Below, piece after piece: positions 30,257 to 43,400 of a stretch of 64,000 nt of DNA. The notes under the pieces were generated by a model. It ran no database searches. It saw nothing but the letters and a program-made list of their open reading frames with translations, and was not told the DNA's origin. Position 1 is the stretch's first letter. Each line of letters begins with the position of its first letter. A program made the position numbers and the translations under genes. The DNA comes from Hypomesus transpacificus (lineage: Eukaryota; Chordata; Actinopteri; Osmeriformes; Osmeridae), in the NCBI RefSeq assembly GCF_021917145.1, contig NW_025813739.1:1-64000 (forward strand), in the 5' to 3' direction.

Positions 30257-30986
30257 AGACCAACAGGGAGCACAGGAAGGGAACACACGGAAGCATGAGG
30301 AAAGACACCGGAGAACGTTGTAACCCTGACAACCCCAAGCCACTCCGCACCATCTTCCTCGACAACAATCCAAGCCTCACCAATTGCTCTATTCTCAAAC
30401 CAAGCAGGTGTATTCACACATTATCCAGGCCAAAACAATAATTTTCTTTTGTTTGGGTACATTTCAGTTCTCTCAGATCTGTTTTTAGGAAGCACTCATC
30501 ACAGCGTTTACTGGTTTCGTCTTTACAAAGGACATGCATGCAGTACCAGATACAAGCCTACCCTGTTGTGCTGCTTCTTCCACAGTCTTGTTATTGTTTC
30601 CTGAATACAGTTCAATACAAATCAATCCCACCAAACAGGCAGATAGCAAAAGAGAACAGACTGTGTGTGGGAAGTTTAACCTGAACTTGGTTTTTATTGC
30701 CAATAGTTGTCAGAGCTAAGGGACACAAAGCAAACACACGTAAAAGGACTGCTTGTTTTAAATCCAAGGACTTTTTCTTAAGAGGAAACAGGATTGGTGA
30801 AAAATACAATTTCAAGAGACCAATAAAATCATTCTTGGGATTTTTCTTGCTTGTCAAAGATTTCAGAGGGCAGAGAGAAGCCATTCCTACCCCATCACGT
30901 ACAGTAGCAGCTAAGTCAAAATTCATATCTACACTGCTACTGGGAGTTAGGTGGTGAGTTAGCACTGTCCACCCTAGAGGGGGTAA
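30254..30986. other. No gene seen
   Basis: No supported feature between the CA repeat and the pyrimidine tract. Confidence 0.5.
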
Positions 30987-31556
30987 CTCCCCTTCCCTCC
31001 CCTCCCCTCCCCTCCTCCCCTCTCCTCCCTTCCCCTCCTCCCCTCCTCCCCCCCTCCCCTCCCCTCCCCTCCCCTCCTCCTCCCCTCCCCTCCCCTCCTC
31101 CCCTCCCCTCCCTTCCCTTCCCTTCCCTTCCCTTCCCCTCCCCTCCCCTCCCCTCCCCTCCCCTCCCCTCCTCCTCCCCTCCTCCTCCTCTCTCCTCCCT
31201 TCCGCTCCTCCTCCCCTCTCCTCCCTTCCCTTCCCCTCCCCTCTCCTCCTCCTCCCCTCCTCCCCTCTCCTCCCCTCCCCTCCTCCTCCCTTCCCCTCCT
31301 TCCCTCCCCTCCCCTCCCCTCTCCTCCCCTCCCCCCCCCCTCCCCTCCCCTCCCCTCTGCTCCCATCCCTTCCCCTCCTCCCTTCCCCTCCTCCCCTCCC
31401 CTTCCCTCCCCCCCCTCCCCTTTGCTCTGCTCCCCTCTCCTCCCCTCCCCTCCCCTCCCCTCCCTTCCCCTCCTCCCCTCCCCTCCCCTCCCCTCCCCTC
31501 CCCTCTCCTCCCCTCCCCTCCCCTCCCCTCCCCTCTGCTCTGCTCCCCTCCCTTCA
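30987..31556. repeat. (CCCCT)n-type polypyrimidine tract, about 570 bp
   Basis: Almost uninterrupted C/T sequence built from CCCCT, CCCTT and CCT units, broken by a few G (for example near 31203, 31358 and 31424). The minus strand is GGGGA-rich. Gly/Glu/Arg-repeat open frames across it are artefacts. Confidence 0.97.
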
Positions 31557-32671
31557 CTGTCCATGTAATCCCAGATCAAAGGTCCAGAGAAACAGCTAGG
31601 AGTACTCTCTTAGTAATGGCCTCATGGGTATGGAGCCAATTTCTTTATCTGGCTCCTGCAGGTTGGCTCCCAATGGTCCTGTATACTCACCTGGTTATGA
31701 TAAGAGGGTTTAACACAATGGTCCTGTATACACAGACAAGGCATGTCATGCATTCCCCTTGGAGTTTTTGATGTCTGTTTTCCTTCCCTCACAAGTAGCA
31801 TTGTGTAAAACAAAGATTCAAAGACAAATGGAACGATATTTTCATCAAACAGAATGGCGTAGGACTGACAAGTCCTAAAAGTATGGTATTTTACCATGCA
31901 AACAAGGCTGGATATGATCATCTAGATTAATAAATTTGACTGGGAGGTTTTGTGTATGTAATTTCCTGTTTCAAAAGCAATGTCAAGTTCAAGTAAATAC
32001 TGTCAGTTTTCCCTTCCTGTTTTCTGTCTTATCTTTCTTTGTTCCCCCGTTTCTTCAGTTACGTAAAATGTTAACATAAAATGATTGCAGAATCACTTCC
32101 TCACTTATCAGTGTTACATCATCTACACCCCATCTCCTCATTCTCTGATCTGCAGAACAGCTTTGAGATTGAATGGAATTTCTTGATGTTCTAATCTGGA
32201 CAGTCACCGTCCCCAAGTAGAGCTACGTGCACGCTTATGGAACCCTGTTCTCCGTGATATCAGGACATAAAAGACGTGAAGGTTCTCAGTGTTCTGAGGA
32301 GAAACAGTCAGGTTCCTTGACTGCGCGGAAAACGATAAACACTGATGAGAACGTCCCGTGAAAACTTCCAGAATGTCGAAATCTCTAACTAGTGATCAGA
32401 GGTGGGTGTGCTGTTGATGCAGTGTTCACATCAGCGGGTGGGTTGTGGAGAGAGGAACAATTCATCTGGTGTCTCTAAGGATCCTTCTGTGCATGTGAGC
32501 AGATGCACTGTGTGTTACTAGTGTCTCTTGACCCAGAGAGAGGCCGCATGAGAGACAGAATTAGCATTGCAAACTCTGCTAATTCAACCACAAATTGATC
32601 TTTCAAACCTGAGCCACAAGTAGATTTAGCACAGCTCCGTTAAACATACATGTTCACATGCACGTGTTTAA
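31557..32671. other. No gene seen
   Basis: Nothing recognised. Confidence 0.5.
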
Positions 32672-32756
32672 CCACACACACACAAACAAAACACACACAC
32701 ACAAACAAAACACACACACACAAACAAAACACACACACACAAACAAAAACACACAT
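32672..32756. repeat. 19-bp tandem repeat of CA and caaacaaaa
   Basis: Four units with period 19, each a CA run followed by caaacaaaa; a compound microsatellite whose interruption has been amplified with it. Confidence 0.9.
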
Positions 32757-33013
32757 TGAAAACCCAGTTGGTTGTAAATCTGTGGTTGTGGACTCTCTAG
32801 CTGGTCTATTAAAATATGTCTAGCTCCTATCAGTGATTTATCCAGCCAATCCATTTCCTTGCTGCCCAGCCCCAATCCTGTCACCAGGTTGGTTTGCTAG
32901 CCCTTATCAATTATATGTGGCCATGAAGGGCTGTATATATCAGTGATTGGAATTCTGGGAATATGGTACTGAATCACATGGATTCATTCCACGTGGAAAT
33001 GTCTGTGCATGTA

Positions 33014-33060
33014 TGTATATGTGTGTGTCTGTGTGTGTGTGTGTATGTATGTGTGTGTGC
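33014..33060. repeat. (TG)n microsatellite with TATG variants
   Basis: TG and TATG units. Further TG runs are near 33749-33762. The stretch 33061-34302 has no recognised gene; a C run is at about 33248-33262. Confidence 0.85.
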
Positions 33061-34302
33061 AAGCTTACGTATACATCCTTATATACTGTACATGTATGTA
33101 TGTATAGTAATCTGCATGGGTATATACTCAATTCAATGCTGAAACACAGGTTTGTTTGACTTAGTAATTACAAGACACTGTAGAAGTGACTTTCTTCTGG
33201 ATACTCATCCACACAATCGTTTGTTTTGTGGACCAGTCCCTGCCACCACCCCCCCCCCCCCCTCCCCCCAAGTTCCCCAAGTCCCAGCTACTCACGGTCA
33301 GAAGTCATTGGGATCACAGGATCCTCTCTCTGCGAGAGATCGTGATAACTGCCTCATATTTGTCTGCTTGTTTGCCAGGATGCAATCTACCATCCCAAGA
33401 GTGCAGACAAGGCGGGAGATTGTTCCATGTCCTCAGCCTGACCACGACTGAGAATCCCCCTGCTGGTGACTGGCAGAGGGGAAGAACCAAGCAGTCAAAG
33501 TCCCTGGCTCAGTCCTATGATTCATTGAGCGTGTGTTTAGACTCTGCCTCAGGGTGGTGATGTCAACAGGAAGACAGCAGGAGGGATGTGGCAGGGTAGC
33601 ATCACACACCTCTCTCCCCATCACGCCTCAGTGCCTATCCATCTCCCTCCACTCACCCTGGGGACAGTGACCCGACGCTGTCTGAATCACACACACTCTC
33701 CACCCACACTGTCACCAGCCAGGACTCCACTGATGCCCAGGGGCTGAGTGTGTGTGTGTGTGTCGTGTGAATACTACGCTGGATGTTCTGAGTGTGTGTT
33801 TTTTTTCATGTTCATGCTGAAGAATAATAGTGTTTGGAAAACCTCTGTCTCTCTTGTACCAGTTGGATGAGAGTTGCAGAACAAACATGGAGGCAGGATC
33901 CTGATCTCATCATATCAAATATCTGTGGAGACAATAACCGTCCTCTTTGCCATTGAGAGTTCTTTAGTGAAATACTAAATGAACAGATGAACTAATGGTA
34001 TAAGAGAGCTACATTCAATAAGATAGCTCTTGATTTAGTATAAAGCTGAATTTATTACACCACAAAGAATATTAATAAATAAACCTCAATATTGCTTTCT
34101 GGCAAGCTTCGGAAAATATTTCATTCAAAAGCCTGGCCTCACAATTCTATTTGCCATTTGTAAATTGAATGAAGCGCGGTAAGGAGTGAAAGGAAAAGCT
34201 AAGATTAATCCATCTCTTATTTATAGGCTTCACAGCCATGGTGCTGTACAGGGAACCGCAAACATGCAGCACCATTCATACTCTACCCTGGTCTGGTTTC
34301 CT

Positions 34303-34480
34303 TTCCCTCTCTCTGTCTCTCCCTCTCTCTGTCTCTCCCTCTCTCTGTCTCTCCCTCTCTCTGTCTCTCCCTCTCTCTTACTCATTCTCTTCCACTCTCT
34401 CTTACTCATTCTCTCTCTCTTTCTTTTTTCTCTTTCTTTTTTCTATTTCCCCTTCTCTTCCGATCTCTCTCTCTCTGTCT
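34303..34480. repeat. CT-rich microsatellite with 16-bp tctctccctctctctg unit
   Basis: Several copies of tctctccctctctctg followed by less regular CT-rich sequence. Confidence 0.9.
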
Positions 34481-35087
34481 CAGTGGACAAACTTACAGAC
34501 AAATACACACACAAACCAGCACCGGTTACCCCCCCCCCCCTCACACACACACACACAGAAACACTAACACACACTCTGGCTGACACTACCTCAGCCGCTG
34601 TTCTGCTACAGAGGCCAGCGGTGCAGTCAGCCGGGCCCTGGGTGACCCTGTCTTTGGTGTTTATCAGGACCCGTCTAAGGCATTCAAATCCCCCCCCTGC
34701 TGTGCTTGTAAAGCCAGGATAAGGAACAGATCATAGAGACTTCTGAAGATGAGATGACAGGCTGGCTGGTGGAAGGACGGAAAAGAGATAATAATCAAGC
34801 CGGCGTGGAAATAAATAAACATGGACAAATTGCCAGCGCTCCGTGAATCACTTCCTTTCAGTAAGCTCTTAAAATGCACCATATTGATTCATTTGTTTTT
34901 GTGTGACCTATGCACATGCGGTGTAGTGGGATGAATCTGAAGAACCCCTGGTTGGTGCCGGATCTTCATCTCCCTTTTCTCCAATCAGATGAGTGAAACC
35001 ATTGATTTCGCTACACGGGAATGAGATAGGCCACTGTTTAAATCCAGGCTGGTAAATATCTGAAATCCAAGCATTGGACATCAAAAC
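34481..35087. other. No gene seen
   Basis: Includes a C run near 34530-34540 and a short CA run. No gene. Confidence 0.5.
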
Positions 35088-35219
35088 AGAGGGAGAGGGA
35101 GAGGGAGAGGGAGAGGGAGAGGGAGAGGGAGAGGGAGAGGGAGAGGGAGAGGGAGAGGGAGAGGGAGAGGGAGAGGGAGGGGTAGAGGGAGAGGGAGGGA
35201 GAGAGAGAGGGAGAGGGGG
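35088..35219. repeat. (GGGAGA)n hexanucleotide microsatellite
   Basis: About 20 GGGAGA units, imperfect in the last third. The G-rich strand is plus. Confidence 0.96.
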
Positions 35220-37697
35220 CTTGCAACAGGTTGTGCGTAGTTGTGAGTGTGTTTGCAAGAACCAGAACTCTTCAAAGGCTTGATTTCCTGTCATCAAGTG
35301 TTGATGTGATAGTTGTTGAACGCATCATTAATGTTTACTGTGATGCAGCATGTTTGTGTCCCTACAGACAGTGACACTCGACCACAGTCAGTATAGAGTC
35401 TTAACCAGGAGTGCAAAAGTTGTCTCGGTTCACCTTGCTTCATTTCACCATTATTTCACTCCACGACATGCTAACCTTAGATGTCAAACCAGCAAAGCTC
35501 TCTGAAAACAGGAGCTCTCTCCTGTCAATGAGAACACAAAGTGCTGTACTGAACTCCTCTCACGTGAAAAAAAAAAACCTTCATGAAGGCTTCATGATGT
35601 TATCGATGTACAATTGCAGCAGACAGCTCAATATGTCACCTGTCATAGATGTAGTGTAACGCACTTCCTTGGGAGTTAATAACTTGAATAACTTCTCCAA
35701 TGAACTCAGTCTGGGTTGTTTTTTTGCCATCGATTTTCAAGGTAAAGGTAGGAAACGTGCCTTGATTACAAGTCAAGACAAGTCACGTCATTAGAGCCAC
35801 GCATTTCACACACTGTCCTTGATTTCAGTGTACAGTCAGCAACATTTCCTTTGTTGGCGTTCCTCCACTGAAAGTGCTTCTGTGTGGACAACATGAAAGC
35901 TAAAACAAATCACCTTTATTGTCACCTAAATTCCCAATGCTTCAGATAGCAGCTTAATAAATGCTTCGAGTACTACACTGATATTTGGACTGTAAATGTG
36001 CTGGCTTGCGGTTGTGCTTTAATTTAACGTCTCGCCTCAGCCAAACTCCAACTGCCGTCTGTGAACGCTCCTAAATCTTCATTGGGGAGAAAGAGAGCGA
36101 GGTCAGGTTGAAGTGCGGGGCTTCCTGTACAGTCGGCCTGCTTCACAGCCGGCGTGGTGTGAAGCAGAGTGGATGCAAAATGCGGGCGCAAGCTGAGGGC
36201 GATATCCATCCCCTCCGTCTCCGTGGAGACGACAGGGAGACAGGAAGTTCCTCTGCACGTCAGCCCGTCGCTAATTCAAGCTGGCAGCCGTAGTCAGGGC
36301 GACTGATGCGTCGTGATAACGTGAGTGAGGAGGTTGTGGCTGTAAGAACCAGCACAGAACATCTGTCTGTAGCCTTTAGATTGGCTGCGGTGAATCATCC
36401 CCGCTGAATTTGACATTGTCCAACACCATCTGTCCAGCGTGTGACATTTTACGAACGCGATACAAATTTGCCAAAATGTACCATCTGCTGGCAACATAAT
36501 GTTAATTCATAAACATCCGACAATAGGCTGCCACAGCCTGATTTTCTTATCTGCGGTCGCTTTACCTGGGGCGCAGTCTCATTTCAGTTGTTTACTTGGC
36601 TCGGTGTGTTGTCTGAAGAATACCTTCTCTAGGTGAGCTGAGCCTGAGGTGACTCAGCTATAATCCAGCCCTGACTAGCTGGATTAAAAGGATATGCATA
36701 ATTAACTTTGATTTTTTTCTTATTAGTTAGCGCTTGCAAAGATGACAAATGCGGCAGGGTGCCTTGGGTATGGGGTCTGGTCCTGAATGAAGGAGAGAGA
36801 GAGAGGCGCAGAGACAGAGTCTGAGTCAAAGGACAGGGAGAGTGACTGGGGGACAGGGAGAGTGACTGGAGGACTGGAAGACTGAGAGTAAGTCACAGTG
36901 CATCGCGCGCCCTGTCGGTAAATGAACTTGTGAACTGTTATTCAGCGATAGGCTGTCTGCTTCTATGACACACTCCTCCTTGCTTTTCCCCTTCTGACAT
37001 CCCTCTCTTTATTTTTCTTTTTTCTGTTTTGTTACATGGTTCAGTTTCAAACATATTCTAAGTGTCCTTTCCGAGGTAAGATAGGTTAGTAGCAGAATTC
37101 ACCCCCCCAAAAAAACCTTTGTGCTGATATGACGTGAGCAAAAATTATTATTATTATTTATTTTTTGTAAATATAAAAGCGCTGTGAGAGGGGCTCTCCT
37201 TATGTTTAAGATGTTTGTCTTGGCTCCTCCTTTCACATTAGAAGGATTTTATTCCACTGAGACTCTGTTTATGTTTAGGTCACTTTGATCTACACATGCT
37301 TCAACTGCACGATGGACTCTGATTGGTTCTCTACATGTCTTTCATCCTGTTTCTACTGTATATATTTACACGCTTAACATGAAAGGCTGTGATTGGCTGA
37401 CCTCTACTCAGCCCTCATCCGAACGTTTAGCAGCCTTTGAGAAGGGCCTGTGATTTCAGGACTCCTGTCAATAAGTGGAGTGTGGAGAGATAATCGCTTG
37501 ACGCTTCTCATCTCCAGAGACCCACCGCTGGGACTAAAGGGGAGGAGAGCTCTCGGAGAGTGACGTGGCTTTGATAGATCCTGTTAGTCAGAGAGCGTTT
37601 TGACGCCAGTCATCAGAGTGCGTGACAGGCGCAGTCGATACTGGCCCAGCATCACTCTGCTGTAGCAACCAGAGCCTTGTTATCTGACTCCAGGTCT
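35220..37697. other. No gene seen
   Basis: About 2.5 kb without supported features beyond short A and T runs and a 21-bp doublet near 36830-36870. Confidence 0.5.
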
Positions 37698-38045
37698 GAT
37701 CCAGGCTGGGTCAGCTATGGAGGATCCAGGATGGTTCAGCTATGGAGGATCCAGGCTGGGTCAACTATGGAGGATCCAGGCTGCATGGGTCAGCTATGGA
37801 GGATCCAGGATGGTTCAGCTATGGAGGATCCAGGCTGGGTCAGCTATGGAGGATCCAGGCTGGGTCAGCTATGGAGGATCCAGGCTGGGTCAGCTATGGA
37901 GGATCCAGGATGGTTCAGCTATGGAGGATCCAGGCTGGGTCAGCTATGGAGGATCCAGGATGGTTCAGCTATGGAGGATCCAGGCTGGGTCAGCTATGGA
38001 GGATCCAGGATGGTTCAGCTATGGAGGATCCAGGCTGGGTCAGCT
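37698..38045. repeat. 25-bp minisatellite, about 14 copies
   Basis: Unit gatccaggctgggtcagcta plus tggag. Units with ggctggg and ggatggt partly alternate, giving a 50-bp super-period in places. One unit has a 4-bp insertion (tgca, near 37782). It is open in several frames because few stops arise, but it is not a gene. Confidence 0.95.
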
Positions 38046-39788
38046 GACCCGCATAGTCCTCCAATTCCAGGGATTGGAGCAGGGATCTCTGGGAGCTCTC
38101 TGATTGGCCATTTCCTCTCATTAATCCCATCCAGAACCACGGACATAGGAGCAGGAGCACATGGCACACCCTCTGACAGCTAATCAACTTCCTCGTCACG
38201 TCAGATGTCAAATCAAGGCCGATATCGGGATCTCCTCAGACTTCTAAATATTCAATTAAAGACTGATTTGTCTTGTTTTAGGGCAACTCTGTCTCGCCGG
38301 CTTTATATCATTCCCCGAATGAATAATTTAAATGTTTGCAGTGACTCTCACGTAATGGATTCAAGAACCCAAATTCGCCCTACTTGAGCAGTGTGGAGGG
38401 GGGAGAAGCCGAGAGAAAGCTCTGGAGAGAGGGGACGTTTTTTGGGGGAAGAATTCATTCCGAGCTCCCTAGAGGGGCTGAACAGGGATACAAACCCACA
38501 GCTCCTTCATTAAGCAGAGTCTCTCAGCCCAGACCATTCATCAAAGAGTACAGAAAACAGGCCCACAGCCATGGTCTGCTGTACTTCATATTTCAAAGAC
38601 AAACTTAAGAGGTTTGCCTATATTTCCTTCGTTTTGAGATTTTCTTTTCTTCTGTGTTCTAAGATGACCCCGTCCTTCTAAGCTGGCTCATGGTGTTTTG
38701 TCAAAAGAGACTCCTGAATCTGTTGTCAAAGCCACATAAAATGTTATGTGGTCAGAAGGACATCATCACAACGTACAAAGGGATTGACCTCGTTTGTCTT
38801 TTAGCAGGGACTGTGTTGTGCACCTTTTAACTTAGGCACCCCAGAGATTCAACATGAATATTGTCTTAAACATAAAAAAAATGTATGAAAGCACAATGTT
38901 GAGAAAAGGTTTGTTTGTTCTTTTCAAGTCACTATTTTTTTAAAGCATTTTTGCTTTAGTTTTTTTAAATGTTATATTTGTGCCTAAGACTTTTGCACAG
39001 TCCTGTATATCTTTTAGAAGCGACTGTGTCTAACATCCCGTTTAACGTTAGATTAAATCATCACATCGTGTTTGTGCGGAGGTATTTCTACGAGTTGCTA
39101 CTGGGTAGACTCGCGGTTTCGGGACAACTCCAAAGAAAGTCCTCTGTCACTACAAGAGACAGTCCGCAGATGTCTGGAGGAGCAAGGATGAAGGTGGTCA
39201 CCGTTTGACGGACCATCTCTCTTCCCCCCTCCCCCCTCGCTCCTTCTCCACGGTGAAGAACAGAGGAGTAAAGCAGAGGGGAGGCCACACAGCGACATTT
39301 TAATCGGCGTAGTGCTGACTCAGGCCAGCTCTCCCTCTGAGGGGCTGATGAGGAGGAATGGCCTTGTGGAGGAGCCGGGCCGCGTGCATCCATAGCTGTC
39401 ATCAACGTCTGAATCCACCACTGCTGACTCTGCAGTCCGGGACCCCTGCATGGATGGGAAACGACCTGTCGGGATCCACCTGACACCCTCTCAGTCTTCA
39501 CCCCCCGATCCCTTCATCCTCCATCCCGCCCCTCTCAGGAGGAGCTGCTCGACAAGCCCTTTGTCTTGCGGCGACAGACAAGGGGCTCTGTCTGCGCTCC
39601 GTGTCTCATCCGTCACGGCACGCCGGAGCCAGGCAGGATCCTTGGGGCCTCTTCCACGATCCCGACGGAGGTTCGAGGGGGCGTTCGACACCCATATCAC
39701 ACCGACGCCACGTCTTCCTCTCACCCTTCGGAAACTCTTCTGGGGCACCTCGTTGTGTTTCTCTCGGACCTGTTGTCTCTGACATTGG
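38046..39788. other. No gene seen
   Basis: No supported gene. The part near 39300-39750 is more GC-rich with scattered CpG, but open frames there overlap on both strands with no family resemblance. Confidence 0.5.
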
Positions 39789-39933
39789 CCGGGTTTCCCA
39801 GATTCATTAAGAAGCTCTTACAGTAACGCTAAGAGCTTCTTAGGAGCGTTCTAAGAATGCTCTAGAATGCTCTTAGAAAGCTCCTAAGACGGTCTTACCG
39901 TTGAGAGCTTCTTAACGAATCTGGGAAACCTGG
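39789..39933. mobile_element. Short foldback MITE (145 bp)
   Basis: Outer arms read ggtttcccagattc then ttaagaagctct, with matching inverted arms at the right end. The whole element is close to a palindrome, with inner taagagcttct/agaaagctc-like repeats. No family could be assigned; a target duplication was not evident because a SINE abuts on the right. Confidence 0.75.
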
Positions 39934-40126
39934 ACATTTACATTTAGTCATATAGCAGACGCTCTTATCCAGAGCGACTTCCAGTAAGTACAGGGACATT
40001 CCCCCCAGAGGCAAGTAGGGTGAAGTGCCTTGCCCAAGGACACGACGTACATTTTGGAACGGCCGGGAATCGAAACGGCAACCTTCTGATTACTAGCCCG
40101 ATTCCCTAACCGCTCAGCAACCTGAC
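39934..40126 (-). mobile_element. tRNA-headed fish SINE (copy 2)
   Basis: Same family as 15001-15183: minus-strand head GTCAGGTTGCTGAGCGGTTA, B-box-like TTTCGATTCC, body CTTGGGCAAGGCACTTCACC, and a tail gcgtctgctatatgactaaa. It directly abuts the foldback MITE. Confidence 0.87.
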
Positions 40127-40358
40127 GCATGGCTATTTCAGGAAGTCAGCGGGAGCGTTTCCGTGGAAGGTTGGGCCTCCATCTGCCGTGCTCTGTGAGG
40201 CGGGCTGCTGGAGACGGGGCTGGAGGGGAGGAAGACAGGTTGTTGGGTCGCTGCCCGTGAAACGCTGAGATGAGGATCACGGGGAGGGATCTTATAGGAG
40301 CGCGCGCGAGCGTGTTTGTGTGTTTTGGACGTGCGTGTGTGTGTTTTTGCGTGCGTGG

Positions 40359-40361
<3 letters not shown>

Positions 40362-40431
<70 letters not shown>
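40362..40431. repeat. (GT)n microsatellite
   Basis: About 34 nearly perfect GT units. Confidence 0.97.
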
Positions 40432-40432
<1 letters not shown>

Positions 40433-42718
40433 ATCTGCACAGTGGCCACACTCATGGGAAAAAGGTATTTCTGAAAACAAACCTTGATAAGTGGTTTTGG
40501 GAGTACACTGGATCAAACGTCTAATTAGATGTGTTAAACAAGCAATAAGACACTGTCTAACCACAACTGCACAGGACAACATAAAAAAGATATTTCGTAA
40601 AGCCTCCTAAATGTAATCCAAATTATCAAGCCATCCAGTCCAACAAACAAACATGCGTTTAATAAACAGGAAATACAATTCTATGATTTGTAAATTCTTT
40701 GATTGCAGTTTGTGGGCCAAATCCATATTTATGGGCAGTCGTCAGCAATTCTTACCCTCAGCACATTGTGAAGAGCTGTAAATCGAAGCCTGTCATGGTG
40801 TAGTCCTTTGACAGAATGCTAAGGATGTGGAAGGATCTAAATTTCATTGAACTGCGTCTGGTTGACTGGAGATTTGCATACTCTATTGAATATGAATGAT
40901 GCGTCCGCTGGCTGCAGAGAGGGGTGCCACACATGAAATCTGACAGTTCATTGAAATGGAAAGTGCATTAGATTGGGAGAGAGAATTGGATACTTCAATG
41001 GTAAAGCTTGAATGTAACCCATAACTATATGAACACTGCAATAAAAAATAATTACCCAATCACTGGGGAGTGTAATTTGTCATTTGAAAAACAAGTATTT
41101 GAGGGGTGAACTTATCTCTTAACTGTTGATGCTCAGATCCCCCTATCGTTATGGAATATTTAACTTCAACAAACAATATATACAAATATATATAAATATA
41201 TATTATATATATATATAAACAAATATATTTCCTAGCACAGTAAATATCGTGTTAGTTGAGGTTGTGAAATAAAGAGCTCAGATTTCATAGTTTTACCAGA
41301 AACACAAGACTAGCGATGAATGAGAATGTGGTCAGAGTAAGAAAAATATTCACAATTAGACATAGGGCCTAATTTAATAATTATACGGTATGAATATCTC
41401 CTCTGTGCCGTATTCCCTTTGATTAAAATCAAGTCAGAGAAGGTGTGCAGTGTTTCTGCTCCTGTGAATATATTGATTTGTCTCTGCAGAGTAGCCTACT
41501 GTATCACCTGGTGTTTTGTTTCAATCTCACGATACAGGCCGTGCAAATATTAGAAGTCTGTCTCTCCGGAGCAGACAAACTCGCAGGGTTTCATGAACAG
41601 TGCGCTCACGAGGAGAGATTGATTATGAGAGATATCATCAACAAGCCACAAGGGCGAGATGGAAAAAGAAAAAGAAGAAAATGAATTTTTCCCAGAGACA
41701 ACGGTAAAATAATAAAGAGCTCAAACAGATTCAAGCCTACTGTTTGTGTTAGTGAGAGTTTTGGATCAATTAAAAGAGCCCGGAACTAAATTGATCTTTA
41801 ATCTCTTTCAAGCTCTTCAGAAACCCTCAGATAGATCTGTGCAGCCAGAATGATGTGTGGAAATTAAGGTTCATCGAAAAATCTACCTTAGGGAGTCTAA
41901 GCGAACTAGCAGTGTCGATATGAAATCAGCATAATATCCCATTGAACACTGTATCTCATAATAAACCTAACAAGGCCATCCATAACATGGCGTACATGCA
42001 TTGATACCGAGACTAAAAGTACACAGTTAGCTTCAGGGCCAAAACACAGGCTTCTAAAGTCAGCTATTTACAACAGTTCTGTACTCTCATTTCCCACCAA
42101 ATTGCCATCAATTCACATTCCTCAGGGGACGATTCCCATCTTTCACTATGTGGCGATGATGTAATATCCAGGCAGCAACAGCAGCAGCAGCAGCAGAAAT
42201 GGTGGATAGCATCCCAGGGAACAGGGTTCCTCCGGGGGGAAAGATAAAGGCCTTTGTCATTGTTTATGTCCCACATTCCCTCGCTTTGGTCCACCCTGGT
42301 GCATTCACCAGGAGATCATCAAGAAACAATGAAACCCGCCTACCGACACCAGACGTGCTTATTGGCCGGGCCGCAGAGCTGTGCTCGGGGAACATCGCCT
42401 CAGATGTATGAGAGAACATAAAAACCGCGAAAGGCCGAGCGTGACGCTCCCGGTGAAAAAGCGGGACAGGAGAGCCCGTCTCTGTCCGTAAGGGATCTGA
42501 TGTGCTGCTTGTAGCTGTTGTTTGCTCCCAGCTGCAGGGTAATTAATGGAGGCGCTCAGGCGCGGGCAGATGAAGGCCAGACGGAGGAATAAAGGTGAGG
42601 GATCGGCTCTGCGAGGCTGAGAGATCGAACAGGCTTACACGGCCGTCACACCGCACATTTTAATATATATCACATGAGCACGGCTGACGTGAGATGTGTC
42701 ACTGAGAGCATCACCCCA
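40432..42718. other. No gene seen
   Basis: AT-rich, with a (TA)n patch near 41190-41215 and a short (CAG)n of about seven units near 42174-42196. No gene recognised. Confidence 0.5.
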
Positions 42719-43400
42719 AGTCACCCTGTAGTCACCCACACACTGTACTGAACACTGTAGTCACCAACACACTGTACTGAACACTGTATTCAACAACACA
42801 CTGAACTGAACACTGTAGTCACCAACACACTGTACTGAACACTGTAGTCACCAACACATTGTACTGAACACTGTAGTCACCAACACACTGTACTGCGCAC
42901 TGTCACCAACACACTGGACTGAACACTGTAGTCATCAACACACTGCACCGAACACTGTCACCAACACACTGTACTGAACACTGTAGTCACCAACACACTG
43001 TAGTGAACACTGTAGTCACCAACACATTGTACTGAACACTGTCACCAACACACTGTACTGAACACTGTAGTCACCAACACACTGTACTGAACACTGTCAC
43101 CAACACACTGTACTGAACACTGTAGTCACCAACACACTGTACTGAACACTGTAGTTACCAACATACTGTACAGAACACTGTAGTCACCAACACGCTGTAC
43201 TGAACACTGTAGTCACCAACACACTGTACTGAACACTGTCACCAACACACTGTACTGAACACTGTCACCAACACACTGTACTGAACACTGTAGTCACCAA
43301 CATACTGTACAGAACACTGTAGTCACCAACACGCTGTACTGAACACTGTAGTCACCAACAGACTATACTGAACACTGTCACCAACACACTGTACTGAAAG
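42719..43400. repeat. 29/26-bp minisatellite, about 24 copies
   Basis: Unit core caccaacacactgtactgaa followed by cactg, with or without a three-base tag, giving 29-bp and 26-bp forms interspersed. A sub-block with variant gacatactgtacag-like units recurs at about 43160 and 43300, indicating internal duplication. Confidence 0.93.

Noticed and set aside
30937-31579. Frames of about 200 codons rich in Gly/Glu/Arg
   Set aside because: Translation of the polypurine strand of the CCCCT tract.
37677-38183. Repeat protein-like frame with WRIQAGSAMEDPGW units
   Set aside because: The 25-bp minisatellite gives the same peptide in successive frames; no start, splice or homology evidence.
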